Shown here one piece after another: positions 29,281 to 40,676 of a stretch of 64,000 nt of DNA. Position 1 is the first letter of the stretch. Each line of letters starts with the position of its first letter. The notes under the pieces were generated by a model that saw only the letters and a program-made list of their open reading frames with translations, was not told the DNA's origin and ran no database searches. A program made the position numbers and the translations under genes. Origin of the DNA: Enterovibrio norvegicus FF-33 (GTDB taxonomy: Bacteria; Pseudomonadota; Gammaproteobacteria; Enterobacterales; Vibrionaceae); the NCBI RefSeq assembly GCF_000286835.2, contig NZ_AJYD02000003.1, positions 167,527 through 231,526 of the forward strand. Direction: 5' to 3'.

Positions 29281-29344
29281 TGAAAGGACTCCGCCTTACA
29301 TTTTGCAGTTTATGGTTTGCGAGGACTATAGCAAAACTGACACA

Positions 29345-29372
29345 AAAATTCCGCACAAACTGTCGGAATTTT
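29345..29372 (-). terminator. Intrinsic terminator after pspG
   Basis: A 9-bp stem AAAATTCCG/CGGAATTTT with a 10-nt loop lies about 60 nt past the pspG stop, in the gap to the barrel gene. Confidence 0.7.
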
Positions 29373-29434
29373 ATGCGGAATCATCAATATAAATCTGGAC
29401 ACCAAGAGCGACTATCCCTCTTGTCGTCGTACTT

Positions 29435-29701
29435 TTAGTAACGACGTGCTCGTTCGCGACGACGTGAACGCTTGTGGTAATAATCACGGGCATTTTTAGC
29501 GGTTTTATCACGTCCTTTTAGCAACCAAATAATCACCGCTATCACGATAATCCATGGCAACATTTTAAACACTAAGCCAATCATGCCCGCCAGTGCCATC
29601 ACGACAAAGCCCACGACCATGGCTGCTATTACGCCAATAAAACTAATGCCAGTGGCTAACAATGCAATGGTGAACCCCACCAGAAATAGAAACTCAATCA
29701 T
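29435..29701 (-). CDS. pspG: Phage shock protein G (envelope stress)
   Basis: An 88-residue inner-membrane protein with two or three hydrophobic spans (MIEFLFLVGFTIALLATGIS; GVIAAMVVGFVVMALAGMIG; MLPWIIVIAVIIWLLKG) and a basic tail rich in Arg. It matches E. coli PspG in length, the start M-E-LF--GF and the motif K-LPW. It responds to inner-membrane damage as part of the PspF regulon. GAGGAG precedes the ATG, and a sigma-54 promoter is visible at 29749-29766. It lies downstream of dusA as in E. coli. Confidence 0.92.
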   Translation of the reverse strand: MIEFLFLVGFTIALLATGISFIGVIAAMVVGFVVMALAGMIGLVFKMLPWIIVIAVIIWLLKGRDKTAKNARDYYHKRSRRRERARRY

Positions 29702-29748
29702 CAGACTCTCCTCGAGTACACAGTGTCACTTCCAATTATCTTCTGGTA

Positions 29749-29766
29749 TTGCACGAAGCAGGCCAA
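29749..29766 (-). promoter_or_regulatory. Sigma-54 promoter of pspG
   Basis: Reading the minus strand, TTGGCCTGCTTCGTGCAA has the invariant GG (-24) and GC (-12) exactly 10 nt apart. The expected start point is near 29740, about 40 nt before the pspG ATG. PspG is sigma-54/PspF dependent in relatives, so the site fits the gene. Confidence 0.72.
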
Positions 29767-29801
29767 CTTTACTAACTGTTTAAAATCATATAGATAATAA
29801 A

Positions 29802-29830
29802 AAAGCGTAAAGATTAACTCGCTACGCTTT
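29802..29830 (-). terminator. Intrinsic terminator after dusA
   Basis: An 8-bp stem AAAGCGTA/TACGCTTT with a 13-nt loop, followed on the minus strand by TTTTTT. It isolates dusA from the pspG promoter. Confidence 0.78.
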
Positions 29831-29894
29831 CCTATTTATTGGTAAATCACACCAACTCTTGCGGTATTTTTAACCAATGCCTTGCTCGTTGAAT

Positions 29895-30935
29895 TTAAAC
29901 ATTCAACTCCGCTGGGATTTTCGCCAATGCCGCTTCAAGCACTTCAATGCCAGAACCCGGCTTATGCGCATTTTCGCTGATATAACGACGCCATTGACGA
30001 GCGCCAGGCATGTTTTGGAATATACCCAGCATGTGGCGACTAATGTGATTCAGATGAGCGCCTTTGCTCAACTGCTCTTCAATGTAAGGGAACATGGCTT
30101 TCACTGCGTCACTTCGCTTGATGATCGGCGCATTGCTACCGAACAGGCGTTGATCGACTTCTGCCATCATGTAAGGGCTTTGGTAAGCCTCGCGGCCAAT
30201 CATCACGCCGTCCATGAATTGCAAATGCTCTTCTGCTTCTTCGAGAGATTTGATACCGCCATTAATGGCCATCGTCAGATGCGGAAAGTCTTTCTTAAGC
30301 TGATAAACACGCGGGTAATCCAGCGGCGGGATTTCACGGTTTTCTTTCGGGCTTAAACCAGAAAGCCACGCCTTACGGGCATGAATCGTGAAGTTGTCAC
30401 AGCCTGACTTTTCGTTAACAGTGCGCACGAAATCGACCAAAAATTCGTAGCTGTCTTGGTCATCAATACCGATACGAGTTTTCACCGTAACCGGAATATC
30501 CACCACGGCTTTCATGGCTGAAACACATTGCGCCACCAGCTCAGTTTCACCCATCAAACACGCACCGAAACGACCGTTTTGCACACGATCAGACGGGCAA
30601 CCCACGTTCAAGTTAATTTCGTCATAGCCACGTTCAACCGCCAGCTTGGCACAGGTCGCGAGATCGACAGGGTTAGAACCGCCCAATTGCAAAGACACCG
30701 GGTGCTCTTCGTCATTAAACAGCAAAAAATCGCCTTTACCATGAATGATTGCCCCTGTGGTGATCATCTCGGTATACAGCAGCGCGTTCTTAGAAAGAAT
30801 GCGGTGGAAGTAGCGACAATGGCGGTCTGTCCAATCCAGCATCGGAGCGACGGAGAAACGGGCTGACGGGTAAGACACACCCTCAGACGTAACGCCTGAT
30901 TGTGGATTTTGGATGTCAGTAGCTTCATTCAGCAT
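29895..30935 (-). CDS. dusA: tRNA-dihydrouridine(20/20a) synthase
   Basis: Reduces uridine 20/20a in the D-loop of tRNAs using FMN and NADPH. It has 346 residues. Seen: [18 protein letters not shown], the catalytic Cys in [49 protein letters not shown] and the FMN phosphate site [14 protein letters not shown] 20-odd-residue N-terminal extension precedes the core. GAGG is 7 nt upstream of ATG. Divergent from zur, with 292 bp between. Confidence 0.95.
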   Translation of the reverse strand: MLNEATDIQNPQSGVTSEGVSYPSARFSVAPMLDWTDRHCRYFHRILSKNALLYTEMITTGAIIHGKGDFLLFNDEEHPVSLQLGGSNPVDLATCAKLAVERGYDEINLNVGCPSDRVQNGRFGACLMGETELVAQCVSAMKAVVDIPVTVKTRIGIDDQDSYEFLVDFVRTVNEKSGCDNFTIHARKAWLSGLSPKENREIPPLDYPRVYQLKKDFPHLTMAINGGIKSLEEAEEHLQFMDGVMIGREAYQSPYMMAEVDQRLFGSNAPIIKRSDAVKAMFPYIEEQLSKGAHLNHISRHMLGIFQNMPGARQWRRYISENAHKPGSGIEVLEAALAKIPAELNV

Positions 30936-31227
30936 GGATAAACCTCATTGCACTCAGTCACGCAACAGTGCCGCCAATGCAGCACCTGATAAAAAGTGAG
31001 CGGATTCTACCTCAAAGTGTGAGCTGGACCAAATAGCTGGCGATCTGAATATGCGTAGTTGCCACCTTGAACCAGCAAAAAATGGCTGGCTGCATTCGTT
31101 CTCCCATCCCGTATCACCATACGTATAAGCTACAATGTCTCAAAGACGAACCGCGGTCACGGCCTTGAGAGTGCGTGTTTTTTTTGCTGTGATAGAATAT
31201 CCATCTCAACCTGATTTTTGAGATCTT

Positions 31228-31686
31228 ATGGCCAATCATTCACAACTCATCGCCCGAGCTCAGTCGTTGTGTGAACAACGGGGCGTGCGTATGACCACGC
31301 AACGGGAACGAGTGTATGACATCATTATTCAGAGCAAGCGCGCTATAACCGCGTATGACCTGCTTGATGTGTTAAGGGAAATTGAACCACAGGCCAAGCC
31401 ACCCACTGTCTATAGAGCGCTCGATTTTTTGCTTTCTCAGGGGTTTGTGCACAAAGTTGAGTCAACTAACTGCTTTATTGCTTGCTGTCTGCCCGGTCAT
31501 GAGCAACATTGCTCTCAACTGTTGATTTGCGATGCGTGTGGCACGGTAGAAGAGTGTCATGCGGATGCCTTGTCTAACGCCCTTCAAAAAAAGGCGAATC
31601 AGGTTGGTTTTGCAGTGAGTCATCACGTTGTTGAAACACATGGAATATGCCACGCATGCCAGCTGGCAACACATAAAATGCAGTAG
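31228..31686 (+). CDS. zur: Zinc uptake regulator (Fur family)
   Basis: A 152-residue Fur-family repressor of zinc import genes. The winged helix is at ~20-80 (MTTQRERVYDIIIQSKRAITAYD; PPTVYRALDFLLSQGFVHKVES). Structural zinc cysteines are in LICDACGTVEEC and HGICHAC, and metal-site His residues in CLPGHEQHCS and SHHVVETHG. Its place beside dusA-pspG matches the E. coli zur locus, separating it from Fur proper. Confidence 0.92.
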   Translation: MANHSQLIARAQSLCEQRGVRMTTQRERVYDIIIQSKRAITAYDLLDVLREIEPQAKPPTVYRALDFLLSQGFVHKVESTNCFIACCLPGHEQHCSQLLICDACGTVEECHADALSNALQKKANQVGFAVSHHVVETHGICHACQLATHKMQ

Positions 31687-31703
31687 GACGGTGAACAACT
31701 ATT

Positions 31704-32165
31704 ATGCGCGCTGAATTTGTAAACCCATTCTTGTCTTCATTGGTGAACGTGCTGACCACAATGGCGCAGCTAGAAATCACACCAAGGAAGCCGCAGCTTA
31801 AAAAATCAGAGATCGCAAAAGGTGATGTGTCTGGTTTGATCGGCATGGTTGGCGATCAGACTAAAGGATCGCTTTCTGTCACGTTTGAAGAAGAGCTCGC
31901 GCTGGAAATCATGAACCGCATGTTGGGTGAACGCCCAACGTCTATAGATGCCGATGTAACGGATATGGTCGGCGAAATCACCAATATGGTGACGGGCGGT
32001 GCGAAGCGCATTCTGGCTGAAAAAGGCTTCGATTTTGAAATGGCGACGCCAATTGTGGTATCCGGGAAAGATCATACCATCACCCACAAAAGCGATGGTC
32101 AGATTATTCTTATGCCGTTTGATTCTGAATTTGGTCGTGCATACATCGAGATCTGCTTCGATTAA
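31704..32165 (+). CDS. CheX/CheC-like chemotaxis phosphatase domain protein
   Basis: A 153-residue single-domain protein starting MRAEFVNPFLSSLVNVLTTMAQ, a CheX hallmark, with the active-site ExxN in MVGEITNMVTGGAKR. CheX proteins dephosphorylate CheY-like receivers. It starts 18 nt after zur and ends at a strong terminator, so it may be read with zur. There is no chemotaxis gene beside it, so its partner receiver is unknown. Confidence 0.85.
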   Translation: MRAEFVNPFLSSLVNVLTTMAQLEITPRKPQLKKSEIAKGDVSGLIGMVGDQTKGSLSVTFEEELALEIMNRMLGERPTSIDADVTDMVGEITNMVTGGAKRILAEKGFDFEMATPIVVSGKDHTITHKSDGQIILMPFDSEFGRAYIEICFD

Positions 32166-32180
32166 TCATGTATTCCAAAT

Positions 32181-32208
32181 AAAAAACGCCGCAATTGCGG
32201 CGTTTTTT
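32181..32208. terminator. Bidirectional intrinsic terminator
   Basis: The perfect palindrome AAAAAACGCCGCAA/TTGCGGCGTTTTTT lies between the convergent CheX-like and pgi genes and serves both strands. Confidence 0.92.
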
Positions 32209-32230
32209 ATTTTCTAGTCAAACAGTTTGC

Positions 32231-34190
<1,960 letters not shown>

Positions 34191-34610
34191 ATGTGGACTC
34201 AAAAAACAATTCATCTGAAAGCAAAGCATCGCGGGTTTCATTTAATTACTGATGAAATCGAACAACAAATTCCAGAATTACGCGATCTACGTGTTGGGCT
34301 AGTTCACCTGTTTATTCAACACACTTCTGCCAGTTTAACGCTCAACGAGAATGCTGATCCAACCGTGCGCAACGACATGGAAGCGCATTTCAACCACTTC
34401 GTTCCAGAGCGCGCATCTTACTATCAGCATACTTATGAAGGTGATGATGACATGCCTGCACACATCAAGAGTTCATTGTTAGGCTCAAGCGTGTCGATTC
34501 CCCTTTCAAATGGCCGAATGGCGCTGGGGACATGGCAGGGCATTTATCTGGGAGAACATCGAGACCACGGCGGTTCTCGACAAGTCGTGGTCACAATTCA
34601 AGGGGAGTAA
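34191..34610 (+). CDS. yjbQ: YjbQ-family protein (secondary thiamine-phosphate synthase-like)
   Basis: A 139-residue protein with the family core [46 protein letters not shown] and [18 protein letters not shown]; the clustered His and Asp/Glu residues are typical. In vitro thiamine-phosphate synthase activity has been reported for relatives, but the true role is unclear. Start ATG 34191 follows AAAGG at a good distance and gives [12 protein letters not shown]; an in-frame GTG at 34182 is less likely. Confidence 0.88.
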   Translation: MWTQKTIHLKAKHRGFHLITDEIEQQIPELRDLRVGLVHLFIQHTSASLTLNENADPTVRNDMEAHFNHFVPERASYYQHTYEGDDDMPAHIKSSLLGSSVSIPLSNGRMALGTWQGIYLGEHRDHGGSRQVVVTIQGE

Positions 34611-34954
34611 GAATAGATGTGTATAACGAGATGCGATCTTCCTTTCCTGAAGTGACACACGGGTAAGCCATTCTTTACTCATGCTTTAAGTTGATCACTT
34701 ACCATTAAATCATTATTTTCATATCATTCTTTTCCCACCATACTCTCGAAAAAGTCTTATGAAGACTTACCTAAAACCACCAAAAAACCACATGTCTCAT
34801 TATTGAACCATTAATTGTTTACACAATTAAATAAACTTCATCCTTCGATAACGTGCCGCAAACGTAAGCGACATGAACAAAGCCCGCACACATGACCGGG
34901 TCAAACATGGATGATGGGTTAGCCCATTTATAACGGATTCTAGGTACATTAATA
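34611..34954. other. Intergenic region with several dyads
   Basis: A 344-bp AT-rich gap upstream of the Calx-beta-like gene. It holds inverted repeats at 34752-34768 (AAGTCTT-ATG-AAGACTT), 34811-34830 (TTAATTGT-TTAC-ACAATTAA) and 34914-34927 (ATGGG...CCCAT), and no gene I accept. The dyads may be operators for the downstream secreted protein or small hairpins. Confidence 0.5.
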
Positions 34955-36682
34955 ATGATAAAGACACTTCTTACTACTGCAATTCTTGCGGGGTCCCTCA
35001 TCTCAGCTCAAGCCATGGCGAATTGTGCTGGCAACGTCTATTCAATGAATGCTGGACGCGGACATGTGGGGCTACTGCTTGACGTTCAAGAAGCAAAACA
35101 GATGTCGTCTCAGTATTTCTCCGATGCGGGCGACCGAGTGGAGTATCACTCCCGTGCGCTGTTCAGCACACCGAGCATGGCATATGACCAGATATCGGAT
35201 CGTCTTTATTACGTCAGCACGCCACAGCCAACCTCATATCACGTTGAAGTACCAGCAACTGATGTCACGACTGAAGAACTCCAGAACCTAGATTTACACG
35301 CCAAAACCATTGACGCTTATCAACTGGCTTACATGGACCCAGCAACGGGCGAGCATGTCGCGGGTCCAACCGTGACAAAACAGATTCTGCGTATGGCTTT
35401 TGCCCCAAGTACTGGAGAATTGTTTGCTTCCGATTCGCAAACCATCTTTAAAGTAGATCCAACCACCGGTGACATCACCCACATTGCTAACTTCAGTAAT
35501 GAATTAAAATTTGGCGGCTTTAGTAGTTGGGGGGATTTTGTCTTCCAAAATGGTGAGCTATTGTTCGTCACCAATGGTCGTACATATTCAATCAATACCG
35601 CCTCAGGCGCTCAGACGTTTAAAGCCTTCCACTTTATTGACTTCGTTGCTGCAGCAACGTTGGATCAAAATGGCCAAATGCTTGTTGCTGCCAAAAACCA
35701 GAACGTCTCGGGTAACGTGAACAGCAACCACCTGTACCGCATCAAACCATCTACAGGTGAGAGAAAGCTGGTTGGTTTGTTCCCCAACCGCATTAGCGCC
35801 ATGGCGACGGTGACGTCTGAAGATCACACCTGTTATGAAAAAACAGAATTCGCGAGTGATTTAACCCCTGAAGTCACGGGTATCACATTAGCGTCAGAGT
35901 CAGTGAATGAAGGTTCAACGGCCTACTTCACCGTCAATTTTGACAAAGCCACTAACGATGCAAACACCACACTGCGCGCTGCACTTAAAGATGGCACTGC
36001 AAACTTGAACAGCGATTACGAAAATACCGTTGAACTGCTGTTCTCTGATAACTCAACGGGCTCTGCAACCATTTCATCGACGTTGACTGAAATCAGTTTG
36101 CCGCAAGGCGTAACGTCAGTGCGTATTGGCGTGCCAACGGTTAATGATGCTACGCACGAAAGCAATGAGAACTTCTCGTTGGATGCTTGGGTTTCCACCG
36201 ACAAGAGCGATCTGACGTCAGCCAGTGTCACTGTCGTTGATAATGACCCGGCTGAAGTTGGCATTCGAGGGTGTAGCAATGGTGGCTGGACGTCAGCAAC
36301 GAATTCACTGACTTGGTGTTCTGAGAATGACACAGTCACTTGGATTGGTGATTACCATAACTCGACGCACAGTTCGCGTTTTGAAGGAACCATTGATGGC
36401 TTGTCTATTGGTTCAGCGAGCACACTGAACTATAAAATTCTGTCCACACAAGATATCGGTGGCCTATCACGATTTACCGTGGAGATGGATTACGGTAACG
36501 GGTGGGTGACTGTAGGTAACTACCGTTCAAGGGTTTACTCACGTCCAACGACGGTTTCCTATACCTATGACTTTACTCCGGCATCAACACAGGCCAAGTA
36601 CCGACTTACATGGAACATCACCTCTGATCGTCCAGATGGCGGTGACGATATTTCAATCGGTCTAGAAAACGTTACTTGGTAA
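34955..36682 (+). CDS. Exported protein with propeller-like and Calx-beta-like domains
   Basis: A 575-residue secreted protein of unknown function. The signal peptide is MIKTLLTTAILAGSLISAQAMA. Residues ~25-290 look like a bladed fold (LRMAFAPSTGELFASDSQTIFKVD; HLYRIKPSTGERKLVGLFPNRI). Residues ~305-430 are Calx-beta-like (VNEGSTAYFTVNFDKAT; HESNENFSLDAWV; VTVVDNDPAE), a fold that often binds calcium. Residues ~430-575 form a beta-rich, aromatic C-terminal module with two Cys (GCSNGG, LTWCSEND). Low charge and many Ser/Thr fit an exoprotein. It is a single gene ending at 36699-36727. Confidence 0.75.
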   Translation: MIKTLLTTAILAGSLISAQAMANCAGNVYSMNAGRGHVGLLLDVQEAKQMSSQYFSDAGDRVEYHSRALFSTPSMAYDQISDRLYYVSTPQPTSYHVEVPATDVTTEELQNLDLHAKTIDAYQLAYMDPATGEHVAGPTVTKQILRMAFAPSTGELFASDSQTIFKVDPTTGDITHIANFSNELKFGGFSSWGDFVFQNGELLFVTNGRTYSINTASGAQTFKAFHFIDFVAAATLDQNGQMLVAAKNQNVSGNVNSNHLYRIKPSTGERKLVGLFPNRISAMATVTSEDHTCYEKTEFASDLTPEVTGITLASESVNEGSTAYFTVNFDKATNDANTTLRAALKDGTANLNSDYENTVELLFSDNSTGSATISSTLTEISLPQGVTSVRIGVPTVNDATHESNENFSLDAWVSTDKSDLTSASVTVVDNDPAEVGIRGCSNGGWTSATNSLTWCSENDTVTWIGDYHNSTHSSRFEGTIDGLSIGSASTLNYKILSTQDIGGLSRFTVEMDYGNGWVTVGNYRSRVYSRPTTVSYTYDFTPASTQAKYRLTWNITSDRPDGGDDISIGLENVTW

Positions 36683-36698
36683 TAGAAACTGGACATAT

Positions 36699-36727
36699 AA
36701 ATAGCCAAAGCCATGCTTTGGCTATTT
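36699..36727. terminator. Bidirectional intrinsic terminator
   Basis: A 13-bp perfect stem AAATAGCCAAAGC/GCTTTGGCTATTT with a 3-nt loop, then a T run. It lies between convergent genes. Confidence 0.92.
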
Positions 36728-36735
36728 TTTTGCCT

Positions 36736-38007
36736 TTAAAACGGCTGGTTAATCATCACCCGAAACAGCCCTTCTTCGCTGCCCCACGCCATTTCTGAAC
36801 GCACCACAATGCCTTCTACTTGAAAACGCATCGCAGCACCCGCACTCCATTTCATGTCGCGATGAAGCTCAGCGAGATCGTATTCATCAGCCACTCGCCC
36901 TGCTTCCGCAAACAGCACCCATTGCCACCAAGGCACGTCGTACCAATCAAACACAGGAACTTCATCTAACGGCTGCCATTCAGGGGTCACACGGTATTCA
37001 ACGCTATAGCTAAGGGCTGAGCGACCTGCAAACCGACCGGTTTGAAAACTACGTAAGCGATATAAACCACCGAGCCTTGCGCTAGCAAATTCAGGTGGGC
37101 GATGGAATTCGGTCTGCCCATCAATCTCTGTCGAGCTGTTCCAACTAGGCGTATCGGAGGTATAGACGTTCAATGCCAACACTTGCTGTTTCGCCATGTC
37201 TTCCCAGTTGCCAAGGCTCCAATACCAACTTTGGCTTGCTGCCCACTTCCACCAACTGGCTCGGTTATCACTCCCCGGATCGGCCGTCACAATCAACTCA
37301 CTCAGGCTCCCTTCAGTTGGGCTGTTGGTATTGTCACGGTTATCCCAGCGATAACGGGTTTCAAGTCCCCAAACTTCATCGGCATCTGAGAAATCACTCG
37401 GCGCGTCAACGCCCTCACCGGTTAAAGTCTGCGCTTGGTAAAACGGGCGAAACTCAATAGACGATACTCCGCTGTTCCACGGTGCATTGCCGTCAACAGC
37501 TCGCCTTGGTGACAACGCAGCACGAATTGGCTGCTGAACGCCCGCCCCCCAGGGCAAAATGTAGCGAAATGCAACATGGTGCTGCGCATCACGGCTGTCT
37601 GCGGTTAAACGGTCATCAAACGAAGAATTGTTGGATGCAGCTTCCCCAAGGAAATAGTCAAATTGTTTAAAATCACCTTCATAAAACTGGCCGCTAATGA
37701 GCCAACGACTGTCTGGCGAAAACGTATAGTTATTGGCTGCAATAAAGCCCATCCATGTACTTTTACTGGTACCTAGACCCGCCGCAAACAAGGATGCTTG
37801 CGGCTGACCCGCTTGCTTCCAAAGCCCTGCCATGCCCGCAGAAAATCCCATCGCTTCGGTGGAAAAAGCAAAGGGCACCATTTCAATATCTAACGGTTCT
37901 GACGCTAAAGCACTGTCGTGCTCAGACGCTTCTGAGGCAAAGGCACTCAGTGGTAAACATAAAAAAGCCGCAACCCAAGTTGCGGCTTTAGAAAAGGGTA
38001 ATTTCAA
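36736..38007 (-). CDS. BamA/TamA-like outer-membrane barrel lacking POTRA domains
   Basis: A 423-residue protein: signal MKLPFSKAATWVAAFLCLPLSAFA, a short acidic linker, then a beta-barrel resembling the Omp85/surface-antigen C-terminal domain (FRYILPWGAG; YRWDNRDNTNSPTEGSLSEL; FAEAGRVADEYD; final strand FRVMINQPF). No POTRA repeats are present, so it is a barrel-only member, perhaps a lipid or small-molecule porin. The start is TTG at 38007 (TAGG upstream); the next Met is residue 43, after the signal. The codons for residues ~7-16 also form a perfect terminator (37961-37989). Confidence 0.78.
   Translation of the reverse strand: MKLPFSKAATWVAAFLCLPLSAFASEASEHDSALASEPLDIEMVPFAFSTEAMGFSAGMAGLWKQAGQPQASLFAAGLGTSKSTWMGFIAANNYTFSPDSRWLISGQFYEGDFKQFDYFLGEAASNNSSFDDRLTADSRDAQHHVAFRYILPWGAGVQQPIRAALSPRRAVDGNAPWNSGVSSIEFRPFYQAQTLTGEGVDAPSDFSDADEVWGLETRYRWDNRDNTNSPTEGSLSELIVTADPGSDNRASWWKWAASQSWYWSLGNWEDMAKQQVLALNVYTSDTPSWNSSTEIDGQTEFHRPPEFASARLGGLYRLRSFQTGRFAGRSALSYSVEYRVTPEWQPLDEVPVFDWYDVPWWQWVLFAEAGRVADEYDLAELHRDMKWSAGAAMRFQVEGIVVRSEMAWGSEEGLFRVMINQPF
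37961..37989 (-). terminator. Intrinsic terminator inside the barrel gene's signal-peptide codons
   Basis: On the minus strand AAAGCCGCAAC-TTGG-GTTGCGGCTTT, an 11-bp perfect stem, is followed by TTTTTT. It lies about 35 nt after the alr stop, where an alr terminator is expected, but within the first codons of the barrel gene. Confidence 0.85.
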
Positions 38008-38024
38008 GAGAACCTACAGTGTAT

Positions 38025-39101
38025 TTATGTGTAAATAATATCAACGCGTGAGGTCAGGTTTGTCACCAGCTCATATCCAATGGTACCAACGTGATGAGCC
38101 ACTTCTTCAACAGGCAGGCCTTCGCCCCATAAGATGACTTCATCGCCAACGCGATCGGTGGCATCGGGGCCCAGGTCAATCGTCAGCATGTCCATTGATA
38201 CGCGACCAACGAGTGGTACGCGACGACCGTTAACCAACAAAGGTGTGCCATCAGGGGCAACGCGCGGATAACCGTCACCATATCCTATAGCAACAACACC
38301 TAGCTTGGTATCACGTGGGGTAACCCAGCGACCGCCATAACCGATTGCATCGCCTTTTTTAGCGCTACGCACGGCGATAAGGCTTGATGTCATGGTCATT
38401 GCTGGCTGTAAGCCAAAATCGGCGCCAGTGCGCTCTGACACGGGGGAAACTCCGTAAAGGCTTATCCCTGGGCGAACAAAGTCAAAATGGCTAGTTGGCC
38501 ACATTAGGGTACCCGATGATGCCGCCAATGACTTGAACCCAGACTGACTGGCAGTCAAAGAGGTGAACACCTCAATTTGTTGCTGCGTAAGAGGATGCTC
38601 AGGCTCGTCAGCACGACCAAAGTGGCTGATAAAATGCAGCGGTTTGGCCACATTCGGACACGTATTCAAACGTTCGATAAAATCGCTGACATCATCAGGA
38701 TGAACGCCCAGGCGATGCATACCGGTATCGATTTTCAGCCACACCGTGACCGGATGCGCTAAGGTCGCGTGTTCAAAAGCAAGTAACTGCTCTTCGCCGT
38801 GCACCACTGTTTGTAAGTTATGGGCGACAACAGCAGGTAAATCATCCGCAGAGTAGAAGCCTTCAAGCAGTAAAATAGGCTTAACCACGCCACCAGCACG
38901 AAGCTTCAATGCTTCATCTAAACGCGCAACACCAAAACCATCTGCCTGCGACGCCAGCGCGTTGGCGACAGGTAACAAGCCATGGCCGTAACCATTGGCT
39001 TTAATGGCTGCCCACGTACAACTGTTGGGCGCCATGGCACGTATAACATCAATGTTATGGGTAAGTGCTGCTGTTCGGATTATCGCGGTTGCCGCTTTCA
39101 T
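38025..39101 (-). CDS. alr: Alanine racemase
   Basis: A PLP enzyme converting L- to D-alanine for peptidoglycan. It has 358 residues. The PLP lysine is K34 in [12 protein letters not shown]; substrate motifs include [23 protein letters not shown] and MDMLTIDLG. It follows dnaB by 12 nt on the same strand, the dnaB-alr order known from enterics, so it is probably co-transcribed. Confidence 0.97.
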   Translation of the reverse strand: MKAATAIIRTAALTHNIDVIRAMAPNSCTWAAIKANGYGHGLLPVANALASQADGFGVARLDEALKLRAGGVVKPILLLEGFYSADDLPAVVAHNLQTVVHGEEQLLAFEHATLAHPVTVWLKIDTGMHRLGVHPDDVSDFIERLNTCPNVAKPLHFISHFGRADEPEHPLTQQQIEVFTSLTASQSGFKSLAASSGTLMWPTSHFDFVRPGISLYGVSPVSERTGADFGLQPAMTMTSSLIAVRSAKKGDAIGYGGRWVTPRDTKLGVVAIGYGDGYPRVAPDGTPLLVNGRRVPLVGRVSMDMLTIDLGPDATDRVGDEVILWGEGLPVEEVAHHVGTIGYELVTNLTSRVDIIYT

Positions 39102-39113
39102 TATGCCTCGCGG

Positions 39114-40523
39114 TTACTCTTCATCAAACGCAGGACCTGCGTAGTTATCAAAGCGAGAATATTGCCCTTGGAAGGTCAATCGAACAGAACCGATTGGGCC
39201 ATTACGTTGTTTACCGAGAATGATTTCGGCAACACCTTTCAGTGGGCTTTCTGGGTTATAAACCTCATCACGATAGATGAACATAATAAGGTCAGCATCC
39301 TGCTCGATGGCGCCTGATTCACGCAAGTCGGAGTTAATAGGACGCTTGTCGGCACGTTGCTCCAACGAGCGGTTAAGCTGTGACAGGGCAACAACGGGCA
39401 CGTTCAATTCTTTTGCCAACGCTTTTAACGAGCGGCTGATTTCAGAGATCTCCAGGGTACGGTTATCTTGCATACCTGGCACACGCATCAACTGAAGGTA
39501 ATCGACCATGATCATCGATAGACCGCCGTGCTCACGCGCGACACGACGAGCACGTGAGCGCACATCCGTCGGCGTTAGGCCTGAACTGTCATCGATGTAC
39601 ATGTTTTTCTTCTGCATCAGGATCCCCATGGTGGAGGAAATCCTCGCCCAGTCTTCATCATCCAACTGTCCGGTACGGATTTTGGTCTGATCGACACGGG
39701 AAAGCGATGCAAGCATACGCATCATCAGCTGTTCGGCGGGCATCTCTAGAGAGAAAATCAGTACAGGCTTATCCTGATCCATCGCAGCGTTTTCACACAA
39801 GTTCATCGCAAAGGTGGTTTTACCCATCGACGGACGCGCTGCAACGATAATCAGATCAGAACCTTGGAGACCTGCAGTTTTCTTGTTGAGGTCAGAAAAA
39901 CCGGTCGATACGCCTGTCACACCATCTTGCGGGCTCTTGAACAGAACCTCGATACGTTCGAGTGTTCTAGACAGCACACTGTCGATATTTTGCGGGCCTT
40001 CATTTGCTGAGGTACGATCTTCAGCAATCGCAAACACCTTGCTTTCTGCCATGTCGAGCAAATCAGCTGACGAACGACCTTCTGGCTCATAGCCGGCATC
40101 GGCAATTTCATTTGCCACGCTAATAAGGTTACGCACCATGGCGCGCTCACGTACGATGTCAGCATAAGCGACAATGTTTGCAGCACTCGGGGTGTTTTTC
40201 GCCAGCTCTGCAAGGTAAGCAAATCCACCCACATCTTCAAGCTGGTTGTGTTTTTCCAGATGCTCAGAAAGTGTGATGAGGTCAAGCGGCTGCCCTGCAT
40301 CCAGCAATTGCTTGGTGCCATCAAAAATCAGGCGATGAGGACGGCTGTAAAAATCAGAGGCAACCACTTTTTCTGCCACGCCGTCCCAACGCTCGTTATC
40401 GAGCATCAAGCCACCGATCACAGACTGCTCCGCTTCCAACGAATGCGGTGGCATTTTCAGGGCGTCTACCTGATAGTCTCTGGGTTTCTTTGAATTAAAT
40501 TGCTTGCTGCGTTGCTCTGCCAT
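39114..40523 (-). CDS. dnaB: Replicative DNA helicase DnaB
   Basis: The hexameric helicase of the replication fork. It has 469 residues: N-terminal DnaG-interaction domain (~20-125), linker (~170-200) and RecA-like ATPase with Walker A ARPSMGKTT (~229-237) and Walker B region MIMVDYLQLM, plus the Arg-finger stretch RDEVYNPESPLKG near the end. No intein is present, although this gene often carries one. Confidence 0.98.
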   Translation of the reverse strand: MAEQRSKQFNSKKPRDYQVDALKMPPHSLEAEQSVIGGLMLDNERWDGVAEKVVASDFYSRPHRLIFDGTKQLLDAGQPLDLITLSEHLEKHNQLEDVGGFAYLAELAKNTPSAANIVAYADIVRERAMVRNLISVANEIADAGYEPEGRSSADLLDMAESKVFAIAEDRTSANEGPQNIDSVLSRTLERIEVLFKSPQDGVTGVSTGFSDLNKKTAGLQGSDLIIVAARPSMGKTTFAMNLCENAAMDQDKPVLIFSLEMPAEQLMMRMLASLSRVDQTKIRTGQLDDEDWARISSTMGILMQKKNMYIDDSSGLTPTDVRSRARRVAREHGGLSMIMVDYLQLMRVPGMQDNRTLEISEISRSLKALAKELNVPVVALSQLNRSLEQRADKRPINSDLRESGAIEQDADLIMFIYRDEVYNPESPLKGVAEIILGKQRNGPIGSVRLTFQGQYSRFDNYAGPAFDEE

Positions 40524-40676
40524 ATCACTTAGTACCTTGTCATTACGCTGGTCATTATATCCGAATCCCTTTCCGACGCACGACCAAGTGCAAAGACAAA
40601 TTATTTTGCTGTCTATTTAACGTCTTGCTGACGCAATGAAGGGATATTCATATAAAATACCATCCCAAGTTTTGTA

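Noticed and set aside
34955..36682. Calling the Calx-beta-like protein an adhesin or RTX toxin
   Set aside because: There are no glycine-rich RTX repeats, no type I secretion genes nearby and only one Calx-like domain.
37961..38007. Treating the barrel gene as starting after the alr terminator (Met at residue 43)
   Set aside because: That would remove a well-formed signal peptide that an outer-membrane protein needs; the TTG start with TAGG upstream explains the protein better.
39114..40523. Intein in dnaB
   Set aside because: The protein is of normal length (469 aa) and the ATPase motifs are uninterrupted.
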